Below are positions 8,545 to 17,888 of a DNA stretch of 34,573 bases, one piece after another. Source of the stretch: Mucilaginibacter polytrichastri (lineage in GTDB: Bacteria; Bacteroidota; Bacteroidia; Sphingobacteriales; Sphingobacteriaceae); assembly GCF_001911425.1 (NCBI RefSeq), contig NZ_MPPL01000001.1:1437484-1472056 (forward strand), in the 5' to 3' direction. Below the pieces are notes generated by a model. The model saw only the letters and a list, made by a program, of their open reading frames with translations, did not search any database and was not told the origin of the DNA. Position numbers and translations under genes: made by a program. The number at the start of each line of letters is the position of its first letter. The first letter of the stretch is position 1.

Positions 8545-11055
8545 TTATAATTTCACTATTGTTTGATGGCTATTGTATTCAATCTTTTTACCTTCTGATT
8601 CTGTTACTCCTGTTCCTGCCCCGGCTTTTACTAATACAATATTCAACGTCCGTTTTTTTACCATGCCATCAAAAGCACCCTTTCTTTCGCCAATAGTTAA
8701 TGTATGTTTTTTGTCGTCCCACGAAAGGTTAAATGAGGCCCACTTACCTTTTTGATAATTATAATTATCACCCTCATCTTCGTAAACGGTAAACTTTGCG
8801 TTGCTGCCCGGATATAGCCTGATTTCCCAAGGGGCATCCGGCTGTTGGGACGAATATTCAATAACCGGCCCCATCGGTACAATAGAACCTGCTTTAACAA
8901 AAACCGGGATATGATCTATGGGGGCATCGGCAACGATTGTTTGACCTCCATCGTATTGTTTGCCCGTCCAGAAATCGAACCATTTAACCCCATAAGGGAG
9001 ATACAAACTCCTGGTTTTTTCAACTCCCTGTAATTGCTTGTTGCCAGGTGCGTAGTACATCGGGTCTGTAACCGGGCAAACTAAAAACGAATTGCCAAAC
9101 ATAAACTCGTCTTTAATATCGTAAACCTTCGGGTCGTTCCTGAAATCGAAAAGGAGCGATCTTGTCATGGTATAATCCTGGTTGGTTACCATGCCGGCCA
9201 GCGAATAAGTGTATGGAAGCAAGCGGTAACGCAGATCTATTTGCTTAATAATAGCATCGTAAAATACTTCGCCGGCTTTGCCAAATTGCCAGGGCTCACG
9301 GGCAAAGTCGGTACCATGGCTTCGCAAAACGGGCAACCACCCTGCATATTGGATATTGCGTACGTAAAACTCCCTGTAACCGCTATCAGCAGTGCCTTTT
9401 TCAAAATCTCCCTTTGAAAACCATTCAGCCTTACTGCGCACAAAAAATGCTCCCGCATCTATAGTCCAATAGGGCGATCCTGTAACCATGTAATTTAATC
9501 CTCCCGGAATCCAGCTTTTAAAGTCATTCCAAGTAGCTTTGGTATCGCCATTCCATACCATTGCGCCATAACGCTGTTGCCCCGGATAAGATGCCCTGGT
9601 TAAAATAACCACCCTTTTTTTGCTGTTGGTTTTACGCTGGTTTTCATAAATACCCATTATGTGGTGTAGTGAGTAGGTGTTCACCCGTTGCGCACCAAGC
9701 AAGTCGGCCATTACCTTTACGTTTTTCTCAAACCGTGCTGCGGGGTCATTGGCAATATTATTTGCACCCCTGTTCCAGTCAAATTCAACCGGCTCAGACG
9801 AATCGGGCCACCAGGCATCTACCCCTTTTGAAAATAAGTTTTTGTTTACATAATCATCCCAATACATTTTCCTTGCGGCAGGGTTATAAGCGTCATACAT
9901 CTTCCGGCCCAATATGAAGCCCTTTTCTCCCATTTCCTTTTCTTCGTTTAACGCAACTTGCGGCCAAATGGACATCATAAAGTGGCCGTTTTGGCTGTGT
10001 ACATTGTCGATCATTTTGGCCGGGTCGGGATATTTCTTTTCATCAAATTTTTTATATCCCCATAAGCCGTCTTTCCAATAAAGCCAATCCTGCACAATAA
10101 CATCTAATGGAATATGGCTTGAACGAAAGCGGTTAAAAACGCTGTCAACTTCGTGTTGGTTGGTATACCTTTCTTTTGATTGTATGTAGCCGAACATGTA
10201 TTTAGGCGACAGTTCAACCTTGCCTGTCAGGTTTCGGAAATGGTGTACGATCTGGTCAAATTCAGGACCATACATAAAATAATAATCCACCTGGTTTATG
10301 GCAAGCATATCCATAAAACTGCCCAGGGTATCATCATGAAACACCATTGCAGATCCGGCGTCAAACAGCAGCCCGTAGCCCTTGGTGGACATTAACACGG
10401 GTATGCTTTTTTTTAAATTATACTCATAAAGGTATTGCATGGTACCCCGGAGGTTCATGTAATTTTCCTGGTGCGACCCGAGCCCATATAAAGCCTCGCC
10501 TGGCTGCCAGGTAAACTGTTGCCGCGCTTTACATGCTGTGCCAACTGCCTCTTTATTAGTGATGTTAGCCGTAGCCTGATCGCCATTGGCGGTTTTCTCA
10601 ACCTTGCTGCCGGCATCGTTAAAAATAGTTTTGTTTAATGTTACCTTTTCTGTTATTCTTGGATGGTCCGGGTTTTCAGCAAGGAGTAACTTGCCTGAAT
10701 GGTTAAAGTATTGTATGCTGCCGGTTTTTGTTGATATAACCAATTTAAGGCTTGCCGACTGTAAAACAACCAAACCAACATGCTGTTGAACTGTGAAATT
10801 TACCGGTTTGTACTTTTGTGGAATACAAACATCCGTACCGTTATCTTTAAAATTACCCTCGGGCACAAACCTTACCCTAACAACGGCGGGTTTAATAAAT
10901 TGAATATTTAATTTACTACCTCTGTCATTTAAAAGAATGCCATTGTATTGTTTGCTTACAGCATATATTGCACCGGTTTTTTGCCCGTAACTTAAAAGTT
11001 GGCCGGCAATAAGCAGTATGGTTATACAAAAAGCATTTTTAAAAAACATATTCAT
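8545..11055 (-). CDS. GH31 alpha-xylosidase-like glycosidase (copy 1)
   Basis: GH31 enzymes retain configuration at alpha-linked glucose, xylose or galactose; here an alpha-xylosidase that trims xylosyl decorations is most plausible. A signal peptide (1-24) precedes an N-terminal beta-sandwich (to about 270), the (beta/alpha)8 barrel and two C-terminal beta domains ending at 836. The nucleophile is D418 in DAWWPDSSEP and the acid/base is D504 in VWNGDTKATW. WWxDxxEP is the wording typical of Bacteroidota alpha-xylosidase-like GH31 enzymes rather than of intestinal-type alpha-glucosidases (WIDMNE). No PA14 insert is present. The C-terminal motif RKGAFDGM is shared with the second GH31 at 12391-14814, so the two are probably paralogues, separated by a GH43. 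Activity on xylose rather than glucose or galactose is inferred from context. Confidence 0.88.
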   Translation of the reverse strand: MNMFFKNAFCITILLIAGQLLSYGQKTGAIYAVSKQYNGILLNDRGSKLNIQFIKPAVVRVRFVPEGNFKDNGTDVCIPQKYKPVNFTVQQHVGLVVLQSASLKLVISTKTGSIQYFNHSGKLLLAENPDHPRITEKVTLNKTIFNDAGSKVEKTANGDQATANITNKEAVGTACKARQQFTWQPGEALYGLGSHQENYMNLRGTMQYLYEYNLKKSIPVLMSTKGYGLLFDAGSAMVFHDDTLGSFMDMLAINQVDYYFMYGPEFDQIVHHFRNLTGKVELSPKYMFGYIQSKERYTNQHEVDSVFNRFRSSHIPLDVIVQDWLYWKDGLWGYKKFDEKKYPDPAKMIDNVHSQNGHFMMSIWPQVALNEEKEMGEKGFILGRKMYDAYNPAARKMYWDDYVNKNLFSKGVDAWWPDSSEPVEFDWNRGANNIANDPAARFEKNVKVMADLLGAQRVNTYSLHHIMGIYENQRKTNSKKRVVILTRASYPGQQRYGAMVWNGDTKATWNDFKSWIPGGLNYMVTGSPYWTIDAGAFFVRSKAEWFSKGDFEKGTADSGYREFYVRNIQYAGWLPVLRSHGTDFAREPWQFGKAGEVFYDAIIKQIDLRYRLLPYTYSLAGMVTNQDYTMTRSLLFDFRNDPKVYDIKDEFMFGNSFLVCPVTDPMYYAPGNKQLQGVEKTRSLYLPYGVKWFDFWTGKQYDGGQTIVADAPIDHIPVFVKAGSIVPMGPVIEYSSQQPDAPWEIRLYPGSNAKFTVYEDEGDNYNYQKGKWASFNLSWDDKKHTLTIGERKGAFDGMVKKRTLNIVLVKAGAGTGVTESEGKKIEYNSHQTIVKL

Positions 11056-11070
11056 TACTACAATTTGTGT

Positions 11071-12378
11071 TTATTTTGTACTGAATTTCCACCAGTTGAA
11101 ATTAAACAGCGGCCCATCCGAACCTTTGAATACCAAATAAATATCATGCACCCCCTTTACTTTTTTTACAGAACATATCTGTGATACCCACGTCTGCCAT
11201 CCTCCGGTATTCTTAACCGGGCAAATACCCAACAAAGCACCTTTGAGACTGTCCACATGAATTTCAATATTTGCGCCGGCCGAAGCTGATGCAATGCTGG
11301 CTTCGAATTTTTTGGCACCTTTGCCAAAATCGGCGCCACGCACGCGGATATAATCATCATTGTTTATATCGGTTACAAAAACTCCGGCTTGCTTATCACG
11401 TTCTGTTTTTACACCGTTTTCCAACGAGATCGTTTCGGCTTCTGTGCGGGCATAAGGGTTTAACGTGCCTATTTGCGCCGTGCCGGTTGCTGACCAAAAA
11501 GGTAGTTTTTGAATGGTATCGTCTGCATTGTAGGTTAATTGTGCTAAACAAACGGAGCGCCTTTCGTTGTGTGTTGGTGTTTGGGCGAGATTCAGCGTAT
11601 AGTTGAATCCAAATACGTATGAATTACCCTTGTAATCAATTATTCCCGGGTGGTTTCCAGAAGATATTTTATCGCCTTCCATAATCATCCCTTTATACAC
11701 CCATGGGCCTGTGGGTGTATCACTCATGGCATAACCAATACCTTCCGGGCAACAGGTTGACGCATAAGCAAGGTAATAATGGCCCTTCCTTTTATAAAAC
11801 CATGGGCCTTCCTGGTAGTTGGCAGGTTTCGAGCTGATTTTAACAATATCCCCCGAATAGGAAATCATGTCGGGGTTAAGTTTCACATACCAGCAATGAG
11901 GGTTTCCCCAATATAAATAAGCCTGGCCGTCATCGTCAATAAAAACGGTAGGGTCAATATCATCAATACCCTGATGAATAAATGGTTTCCCTAAAGGGTC
12001 TTTAAATGGCCCGTAAGGACTATCTGATACCAATACCCCAATTCCTTTAAGGTGTATTGGGCAATACATGTAAAACTTTCCATTCCGCTCAATAACCTGG
12101 GTTGCCCACGCTCCATTATCTGGTGCCCAACTAAAGTCTCGCAGCGATGCTACAGTACCCCGGTCGGTCCAATTAACCATATCGGTCGATGTATACAGTA
12201 ACCAATTAAGCATCTTGAAATTTTTTGCGTCATCTTCATCGTGGCCGGTATATAAAAACACGGTATCGTGGTACACTAACGGGGCGGGGTCGGCTGTAAA
12301 CTTGGTTTGTATTATTGGATTTTGTGCCTTGCAAATTACTGCCAAAACAAGCATGCTTAAAAATAAGATTGATTTCAT
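11071..12378 (-). CDS. GH43 arabinofuranosidase/xylosidase with C-terminal CBM6
   Basis: This is a two-domain secreted enzyme. After the signal peptide (1-18) a five-bladed GH43 propeller spans about 20-300. It has general base D30 (FTADPAPL), pKa modulator D142 (IDDIDPTVF) and acid E190 (ANYQEGPWF). All three residues expected of an active GH43 are therefore present. Residues about 310-433 form a CBM6-like beta-sandwich with the recurring TGGWQTW and GVHDIYLVFKG motifs, common on xylan-side-chain enzymes. GH43-CBM6 proteins of this layout are usually arabinofuranosidases acting on arabinoxylan side chains, some with added beta-xylosidase activity; exact specificity cannot be read from sequence. 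It is sandwiched between two GH31 genes with gaps of about 15 and 12 bp, so co-translation and a shared substrate are likely. Confidence 0.9.
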   Translation of the reverse strand: MKSILFLSMLVLAVICKAQNPIIQTKFTADPAPLVYHDTVFLYTGHDEDDAKNFKMLNWLLYTSTDMVNWTDRGTVASLRDFSWAPDNGAWATQVIERNGKFYMYCPIHLKGIGVLVSDSPYGPFKDPLGKPFIHQGIDDIDPTVFIDDDGQAYLYWGNPHCWYVKLNPDMISYSGDIVKISSKPANYQEGPWFYKRKGHYYLAYASTCCPEGIGYAMSDTPTGPWVYKGMIMEGDKISSGNHPGIIDYKGNSYVFGFNYTLNLAQTPTHNERRSVCLAQLTYNADDTIQKLPFWSATGTAQIGTLNPYARTEAETISLENGVKTERDKQAGVFVTDINNDDYIRVRGADFGKGAKKFEASIASASAGANIEIHVDSLKGALLGICPVKNTGGWQTWVSQICSVKKVKGVHDIYLVFKGSDGPLFNFNWWKFSTK

Positions 12379-12390
12379 AGTTTATAACTA

Positions 12391-14814
12391 TTATAGCTTT
12401 AAGCTTACACCCTTGCCGTTATAAGAAATTGATTTAACTGCTGTCGCGTCAGCGGGCTTATCACCGGCAGCCGGTGTTATGGAGATGTTGAACTTACGGT
12501 CATTTAGCATTCCATCAAAAGCCCCCCGGCGATCTGCTATCGTTAACGTCCGTTTTTTTTCATTCCAATGAAATTTTATTTCACTGTATTTGCCTTTTTC
12601 ATAGTTATAGTTATCATTCTCGTCTTCATACAATGTAAAATCACCATCAGCGCCAGGGTACACACGGATCTCAAGGTCGTTCCATTTTTTTTCAGTACTA
12701 TATTGTACATCGGGCCCAAAAGGTAAAATAGAACCCGCTTTAACATAAAGGGGTATGATATCGAGCGGGGTTTGTCGGCTTACTTTTTGTCCGCCGGTCA
12801 ACTTTTCACCGGTCCAGAAATCGTACCAGTCAGTACCCTTTGGCAGGTAAGTTTGCTTTGTTTTTACAAGGCTAAAATCTTCTGCTTTTAAGGTATCACG
12901 CCCTTCAACTGTACCTGGCTTAGTGTACATAGGGCTGGTAACCGGGCTTACCAGTATTGATTTACCAAACATGTATTCGTCATTGATGTCCCAGGCATCT
13001 TTGTCGTTTGCAAAATCCATCACCAACGCGCGCATCAAGCTCGATTGATGGGCTGTTACATCCCATGAAGCGGCATACATATAAGGTAAAAGCCTGTAAC
13101 GAAGATTAATAAACTTAGCAATGGCATCGTAAACTTTGTCGCCTTTATTGCCAAACTGATAGATCTCTCTTGGGGCATCCGCACCGTGCGAGCGCATCAT
13201 TGGGCAAAAAGTACCAAACTCTATCCATCTTGTATACAGTTCCCGATAGTCGGGGTCGGCCAGTTTATTTCTAAAATTGTTTAAGAAGAATCCGCCTATA
13301 TCACTGTTCCAATAGGGGATGGCACTCATTGAAAAGTTAAGGCCGGTAGGTATTTGTTGTTTAAGTACTTGCCAGGATGAAGTAATATCGCCCGACCATG
13401 TATTAGCGCCATAGCGCTGTTGCCCGGCAAACGCCGAACGGGTTAGTATAAACACGCGCTTATCTGAACTGGCAGCACGTTGATGGTCATATACACCGCC
13501 CACAGTCATTAACGGATAGGCATTGCGGACTTTGCGGAATGAGCCGAGGTAAGTTTTGAGGTCGAGATCGGAAGGCTTAAAATTCAGATGATCTGGTTCG
13601 GTAGAATCCATCCACCATCCATCAAGCCCTACAGCTAATAATCCTTTATGCAGATATTTCCAGTAAATATCCCTTGCTTGGGGATTATAAGCATCATAAG
13701 GCCTTACACCCGAAGGGTAATCCAGGTTAGGCGGCCACTTGTCTGAACCCGATTCTGGCCACGTATGAAAGTCCAGCAACATATTTTTTGCTTTCAGCTC
13801 TTTATACGGTAGGGTTTGCGGGCCGAATGATGCCCATATAGAAATGATCATATGCGCATTGAGCCCATGTACGTCATTAACCATTTTTTGCGGATTGGAA
13901 TAGTCGGCATTTAAAAAATCCATGGCGTTCCATAAATAATTGCCACCCCAGTATTGCCAATCCTGTATAATACCGTCTAAAGGAACTTTTAGCTCACGGT
14001 ATTTTTTCACAACACCCACCACCTCATCCTGGCTTTTATAACGCTCTTTGCTTTGCCAATATCCAAAAGTCCATAACGGAAACATAGGTGCCTGCCCGGT
14101 AAGGGCACGCATATCTGTAATCACGCCATCAGCGTTGCCGCCATACATAAAATAATAATCAATGCCATCACCAACGTCTGATTTAAAGCTGGTTTCATTG
14201 AGGTTGTCGTTAAATGAAGTAGGAGAGTAATTGTCCCAAAAAACACCATAACCTTTTACAGACTGAAAAAGCGGTACTACATCTTCGGTATTGCCCTGTA
14301 TCATGTTATTATACTGCTGGTTGCGTTGACTTAAATTGCCTCGCTGGTGCTGCCCTAAACCGTATATTGGCTCGTCTTTGTCTAATATAAAGGTCTGCGC
14401 AACAGTGTAGGTTTTATTCCCGGCATCGTCAAAAGGTGTAAATGATATGCCGTTTTGTTTCTCCTTTAACAACACAGTACCTGTGGTTGTGGTATAGCTA
14501 AGCCCGCCGGATTTGAGGTTGAGGCTAACATTTAACTTCTCGCTGCGAAGGTTAAGTATATCACCCTGCTGCTTGATGGTAAATGAAGTTTGCTGAGGCT
14601 TTTTGATTACAGAAAGGCTTTCTTTGGTAAATATTTTGCCTTCCGGCACTTTTACCACCCGTACTATTTCCGGGTTGTAAAATTGAACTTCGACAACCAC
14701 TCCATTAATAGAAGCTTTAACGCCGGATGCCGTTTTCTGATATTTTTGCGCACTACAAATTGCAGGAACAGCGAGGATAAGAAATAGGGGAACTTTAAAA
14801 AAAAATTTTGTCAT
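12391..14814 (-). CDS. GH31 alpha-xylosidase-like glycosidase (copy 2)
   Basis: This is the second GH31 of the locus. Numbered from the longer frame (ATG 14841), the nucleophile is D412 in DGWWMDSTEPD and the acid/base is D485 in TWSGDITSSW. The WWMDSTEPD wording is close to that of characterised bacterial alpha-xylosidases. The domain order matches copy 1: N-terminal sandwich, barrel, two C-terminal beta domains with FTLYEDENDNYNY and RRGAFDGML. I prefer the start at 14814 (Met10), since it gives a short signal peptide (MTKFFFKVPLF to CSAQ); starting at 14841 adds nine residues before it. Differences from copy 1 around the nucleophile (MDSTEPD against PDSSEP) suggest that the two enzymes read different alpha-linked caps. 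Gaps to its neighbours are 12 and about 35 bp. Confidence 0.9.
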   Translation of the reverse strand: MTKFFFKVPLFLILAVPAICSAQKYQKTASGVKASINGVVVEVQFYNPEIVRVVKVPEGKIFTKESLSVIKKPQQTSFTIKQQGDILNLRSEKLNVSLNLKSGGLSYTTTTGTVLLKEKQNGISFTPFDDAGNKTYTVAQTFILDKDEPIYGLGQHQRGNLSQRNQQYNNMIQGNTEDVVPLFQSVKGYGVFWDNYSPTSFNDNLNETSFKSDVGDGIDYYFMYGGNADGVITDMRALTGQAPMFPLWTFGYWQSKERYKSQDEVVGVVKKYRELKVPLDGIIQDWQYWGGNYLWNAMDFLNADYSNPQKMVNDVHGLNAHMIISIWASFGPQTLPYKELKAKNMLLDFHTWPESGSDKWPPNLDYPSGVRPYDAYNPQARDIYWKYLHKGLLAVGLDGWWMDSTEPDHLNFKPSDLDLKTYLGSFRKVRNAYPLMTVGGVYDHQRAASSDKRVFILTRSAFAGQQRYGANTWSGDITSSWQVLKQQIPTGLNFSMSAIPYWNSDIGGFFLNNFRNKLADPDYRELYTRWIEFGTFCPMMRSHGADAPREIYQFGNKGDKVYDAIAKFINLRYRLLPYMYAASWDVTAHQSSLMRALVMDFANDKDAWDINDEYMFGKSILVSPVTSPMYTKPGTVEGRDTLKAEDFSLVKTKQTYLPKGTDWYDFWTGEKLTGGQKVSRQTPLDIIPLYVKAGSILPFGPDVQYSTEKKWNDLEIRVYPGADGDFTLYEDENDNYNYEKGKYSEIKFHWNEKKRTLTIADRRGAFDGMLNDRKFNISITPAAGDKPADATAVKSISYNGKGVSLKL

Positions 14815-14849
14815 ACATTCAAAATTGATAGATAAGTGCATTTATTGTT

Positions 14850-17846
14850 TTATTTATTCTCCGGGATTTTGAGCCCACCAGGGGTTACATTTGCCTTGTG
14901 CTTAATAGGTGTTGCGCCAAAGTAACTTGGATATTTATCGTTAGGATTAACTATAATGTTCTCTAACACCACCTCGGGGTCTATCATGAATATTTTTAGC
15001 TTATGCATGCCGGGTGTTTTTACTTCCAAATTAACATCAAGCCACCTTAAATTATCAAAAACCTCATCTCTGCGCGGTTTTCTGCGTGATACCAGCGCAT
15101 AATTATTGCCTAAAGGCGGCAACGGCTTTAAACCTGGAGACATAGCCAGACTGGCTGAGGTATATTCCTTAAACTCATCATGAAACCCTTTGCGGGCATC
15201 TAATATTTGCGGGGCTTGCCCATCTATAGCAACTGCTATTCTCAAACCCCTGGTCGGATTTACATCCTGGGTGGGTAAAACACCTAAACATACTTTAGCG
15301 CTACCCGTGTTGGGTAAAAAGATTTGATATTCAAGCCTTGGTGCCTTTTCGGGCGTTGTACTTGGCGCCGTTACGGGGTAGATACCCATGCATGCTTCTG
15401 CGCGGCCCAAATCAGGCAGGACAATCCATTTGGCGTACTTTCCCGGAATATTTGCAACGAATTGTTCAGCAGGTATAGAAAACTCGCCAGCATAACCACC
15501 ATAATACGGCAGTTTAGCAACCGGAGCAGCTTTCTTTAACGTATTTACTAATAAGGGAATTTTTGTATCACCTTGTGTAATTTCAATGTTGCCCTCAACA
15601 TTTCCTGCAGGCGCGGCTTGCCAGTCTATATCTACATATATTCTTTGCTCTTTTTCCACGCTTCCGTTAAGCATGCTTAGTTTAATCCAGGGTTTGTTGG
15701 TTTTTGCAGTAAACTCAACAGCACCTGTTCCACGATTGAACACATCGATGTAATGCCGCTTTTTATCCAGCGCATTAAACTGCGGTAATTCGGCTTTTTT
15801 TTCGGCACCCGGCCAGGCATCGGTGCTTCCCTCTACAGCTACACCAAGCGTGGGTTGAGCCAGCGGAGTAACATCTACAAGAGGGGGCAGGCTGTTTTCG
15901 CGTGGCATAGACCATTGTTTATAACCGAGGTGAACATCCGACATCATGTTTTTCCATTTTCCACCGGCAATGGAGTCGTTATAACGGTTGCTTAATTGTT
16001 TATCGATTTCAAATAAATCGCGAGCTTGTTGGGCGTAATCATTGGCGCTTACGCGCCCTTGTTGCGCATAAAGATTATTACGGCCGGCATCTAAATAAAT
16101 CTGTGCTACTCCGGCTGATGCTTTGGCAGGGTACAGCACCAATTCATAATAAGCATCTTTTGCATCGGCGGGAATTTTCTTTTCAAGTGCTTCCGCTTTA
16201 GCTGCCAGGTCGTTCCACAGTTTAAATTCCCGGTCTGCCTCATTGTAGTTTACAAAGCTAAATATCTGCGGGTCTTGTACTTCTGGCTTACGCCAAAGAT
16301 TATACTTGGTGTATTTTGAAATGATGTCGGCTATTTCTTTTGCATGTTCTTTACCAAATATTTTCCCGGCCCAATTCACCGTATAATCCCAGGTTTTGTC
16401 GGCCGGAATTGCATCTGGGTTCCATGCATAATGCATGATAAAATCTATAGGCAATTCTTTGGGTTTCAGGTCACCCACATTGATAATCCATTCTGTGTTT
16501 ATCCCCGTTTGATAAGCCAGATTGAGTTGTTCGTGTAACTTGGGGATCGTTGTGCTGTTTATCCATCTATCATTCCACGGCCCGCCATTCATATCAATGT
16601 GGTAATATAGCCCTAAACCTCCTTTGCGTTTTTTTTCCTTATCGGGCCCGGTGCGCCTGATATAGCCCCAGTTGTTATCGCAAAATAATAATGTAACATC
16701 ATCCGGGACGGTTAAACCTGCATCATAATAGCGTTGTACTTCGGTAAATATGGCCCAGGCTTGCGGTATTTTTTCAGTTTTTTTACCATATACTTTCTGT
16801 ATAATGTCCTGTTGGTCGGCAATTACTTTGCGCAGGGTTTTTATATTGGCTTCGTCATCGCCTTTTCCCATGGCTACATCCCCGTCGCCGCGCATCCCAA
16901 CGGTAATTAGATTATCAAAATTTTTATTTCTCTCCAAACCATTGTACCAGAATTTTTTGAGGTTCTCTGCATTCGTTGTATAGTCCCAGGGCCCAATTTC
17001 ATTTTTGCGGTTGGTGTATTCTTTTTGGGATCTCATCATAGGCTCGTGGTGAGAGGTACCCATCACAATACCATATTCATCGGCAAGTACGGGGCTCATG
17101 GGGTCATCTTCGTTGAAAGCGTTACCCCACATAGCCGGCCATAAAAAGTTAGCTTTTAAACGTAGCAGCAGCTCAAACATGTGCACGTACATTTTAGAGT
17201 TAATGCCACCGAATTTTGCACGTGCCCAGCCAGACATTGAAGGGCTTTCGTCATTGATGAATATACCGCGGTATTTTACTTTTGGCGAGCTCTGGACATA
17301 TCTTCCCGCCTTTACATAAAGCGCGGTGCTTTTTTTTACCGGTGCATCTGCCCACCAATACCATGGTGATACACCAATCTTTTCTGAAACATCATAAATC
17401 CCAAAAATTGTTCCCCGCTTATCGCTGCCTGCGATAACCAGTTGCCCATCCACCGTTTGGATCAGGTAAGATTCCCATTTATCTTTTATTGCCGAAATGT
17501 CGATTTTTTTTTCAGCGATTAACCGGTCAATAATGTGGCTCTTGCCTATGGTACCTACTAAAATTGCCTCCCCGGCAAAGTTTTTATCTTTAAATACCGG
17601 TGAGGATGTTCCGGTTACTTTACGCACGTCGTCGCTAAGATCGTCAGCAGCTCTCAGTACACCTTTCCAATCATCAGGGTCTACATATATCGGCGCTGCT
17701 TTTCCGGCGGCAGCAATCCTGAACGATTTTGCCACTGCTTGATGCAGCATATAACTAGGCCACGGCGCGTCTTCGTTTACAGGTAGGGTTTGGGCTTTCA
17801 CTATCCCACCGGTAATTAATAAGATTAAAAGAAAACCTTTTATCAT
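14850..17846 (-). CDS. GH115 xylan alpha-1,2-glucuronidase
   Basis: GH115 enzymes remove glucuronic acid or 4-O-methylglucuronic acid from internal xylose units, unlike GH67, which works only at chain ends. At 998 residues this is a full-length member. After the signal peptide (1-18) come an N-terminal domain (about 30-160), the catalytic barrel (about 190-500) and helical plus C-terminal beta regions. Strong family signatures are YRGIFINDESPSMSGWARAK (starting at 192), LKANFLWPAMWGNAF (230-244), MGTSHHEPM (262-270) and MRGDGDVAM (318-326). E369, in FTEVQRYYDAG, and an upstream Asp of the RGDGD segment are the likely catalytic carboxylates by analogy with characterised members. No GH67 is present, so this is the only glucuronidase in the window. 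The gene is 42 bp from the GH43 upstream and 35 bp from the GH31 downstream. Confidence 0.95.
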   Translation of the reverse strand: MIKGFLLILLITGGIVKAQTLPVNEDAPWPSYMLHQAVAKSFRIAAAGKAAPIYVDPDDWKGVLRAADDLSDDVRKVTGTSSPVFKDKNFAGEAILVGTIGKSHIIDRLIAEKKIDISAIKDKWESYLIQTVDGQLVIAGSDKRGTIFGIYDVSEKIGVSPWYWWADAPVKKSTALYVKAGRYVQSSPKVKYRGIFINDESPSMSGWARAKFGGINSKMYVHMFELLLRLKANFLWPAMWGNAFNEDDPMSPVLADEYGIVMGTSHHEPMMRSQKEYTNRKNEIGPWDYTTNAENLKKFWYNGLERNKNFDNLITVGMRGDGDVAMGKGDDEANIKTLRKVIADQQDIIQKVYGKKTEKIPQAWAIFTEVQRYYDAGLTVPDDVTLLFCDNNWGYIRRTGPDKEKKRKGGLGLYYHIDMNGGPWNDRWINSTTIPKLHEQLNLAYQTGINTEWIINVGDLKPKELPIDFIMHYAWNPDAIPADKTWDYTVNWAGKIFGKEHAKEIADIISKYTKYNLWRKPEVQDPQIFSFVNYNEADREFKLWNDLAAKAEALEKKIPADAKDAYYELVLYPAKASAGVAQIYLDAGRNNLYAQQGRVSANDYAQQARDLFEIDKQLSNRYNDSIAGGKWKNMMSDVHLGYKQWSMPRENSLPPLVDVTPLAQPTLGVAVEGSTDAWPGAEKKAELPQFNALDKKRHYIDVFNRGTGAVEFTAKTNKPWIKLSMLNGSVEKEQRIYVDIDWQAAPAGNVEGNIEITQGDTKIPLLVNTLKKAAPVAKLPYYGGYAGEFSIPAEQFVANIPGKYAKWIVLPDLGRAEACMGIYPVTAPSTTPEKAPRLEYQIFLPNTGSAKVCLGVLPTQDVNPTRGLRIAVAIDGQAPQILDARKGFHDEFKEYTSASLAMSPGLKPLPPLGNNYALVSRRKPRRDEVFDNLRWLDVNLEVKTPGMHKLKIFMIDPEVVLENIIVNPNDKYPSYFGATPIKHKANVTPGGLKIPENK

Positions 17847-17888
17847 TTCTTTTTAAATAAATTGTTTAGGCGCATCTTCTTAAGAAAA

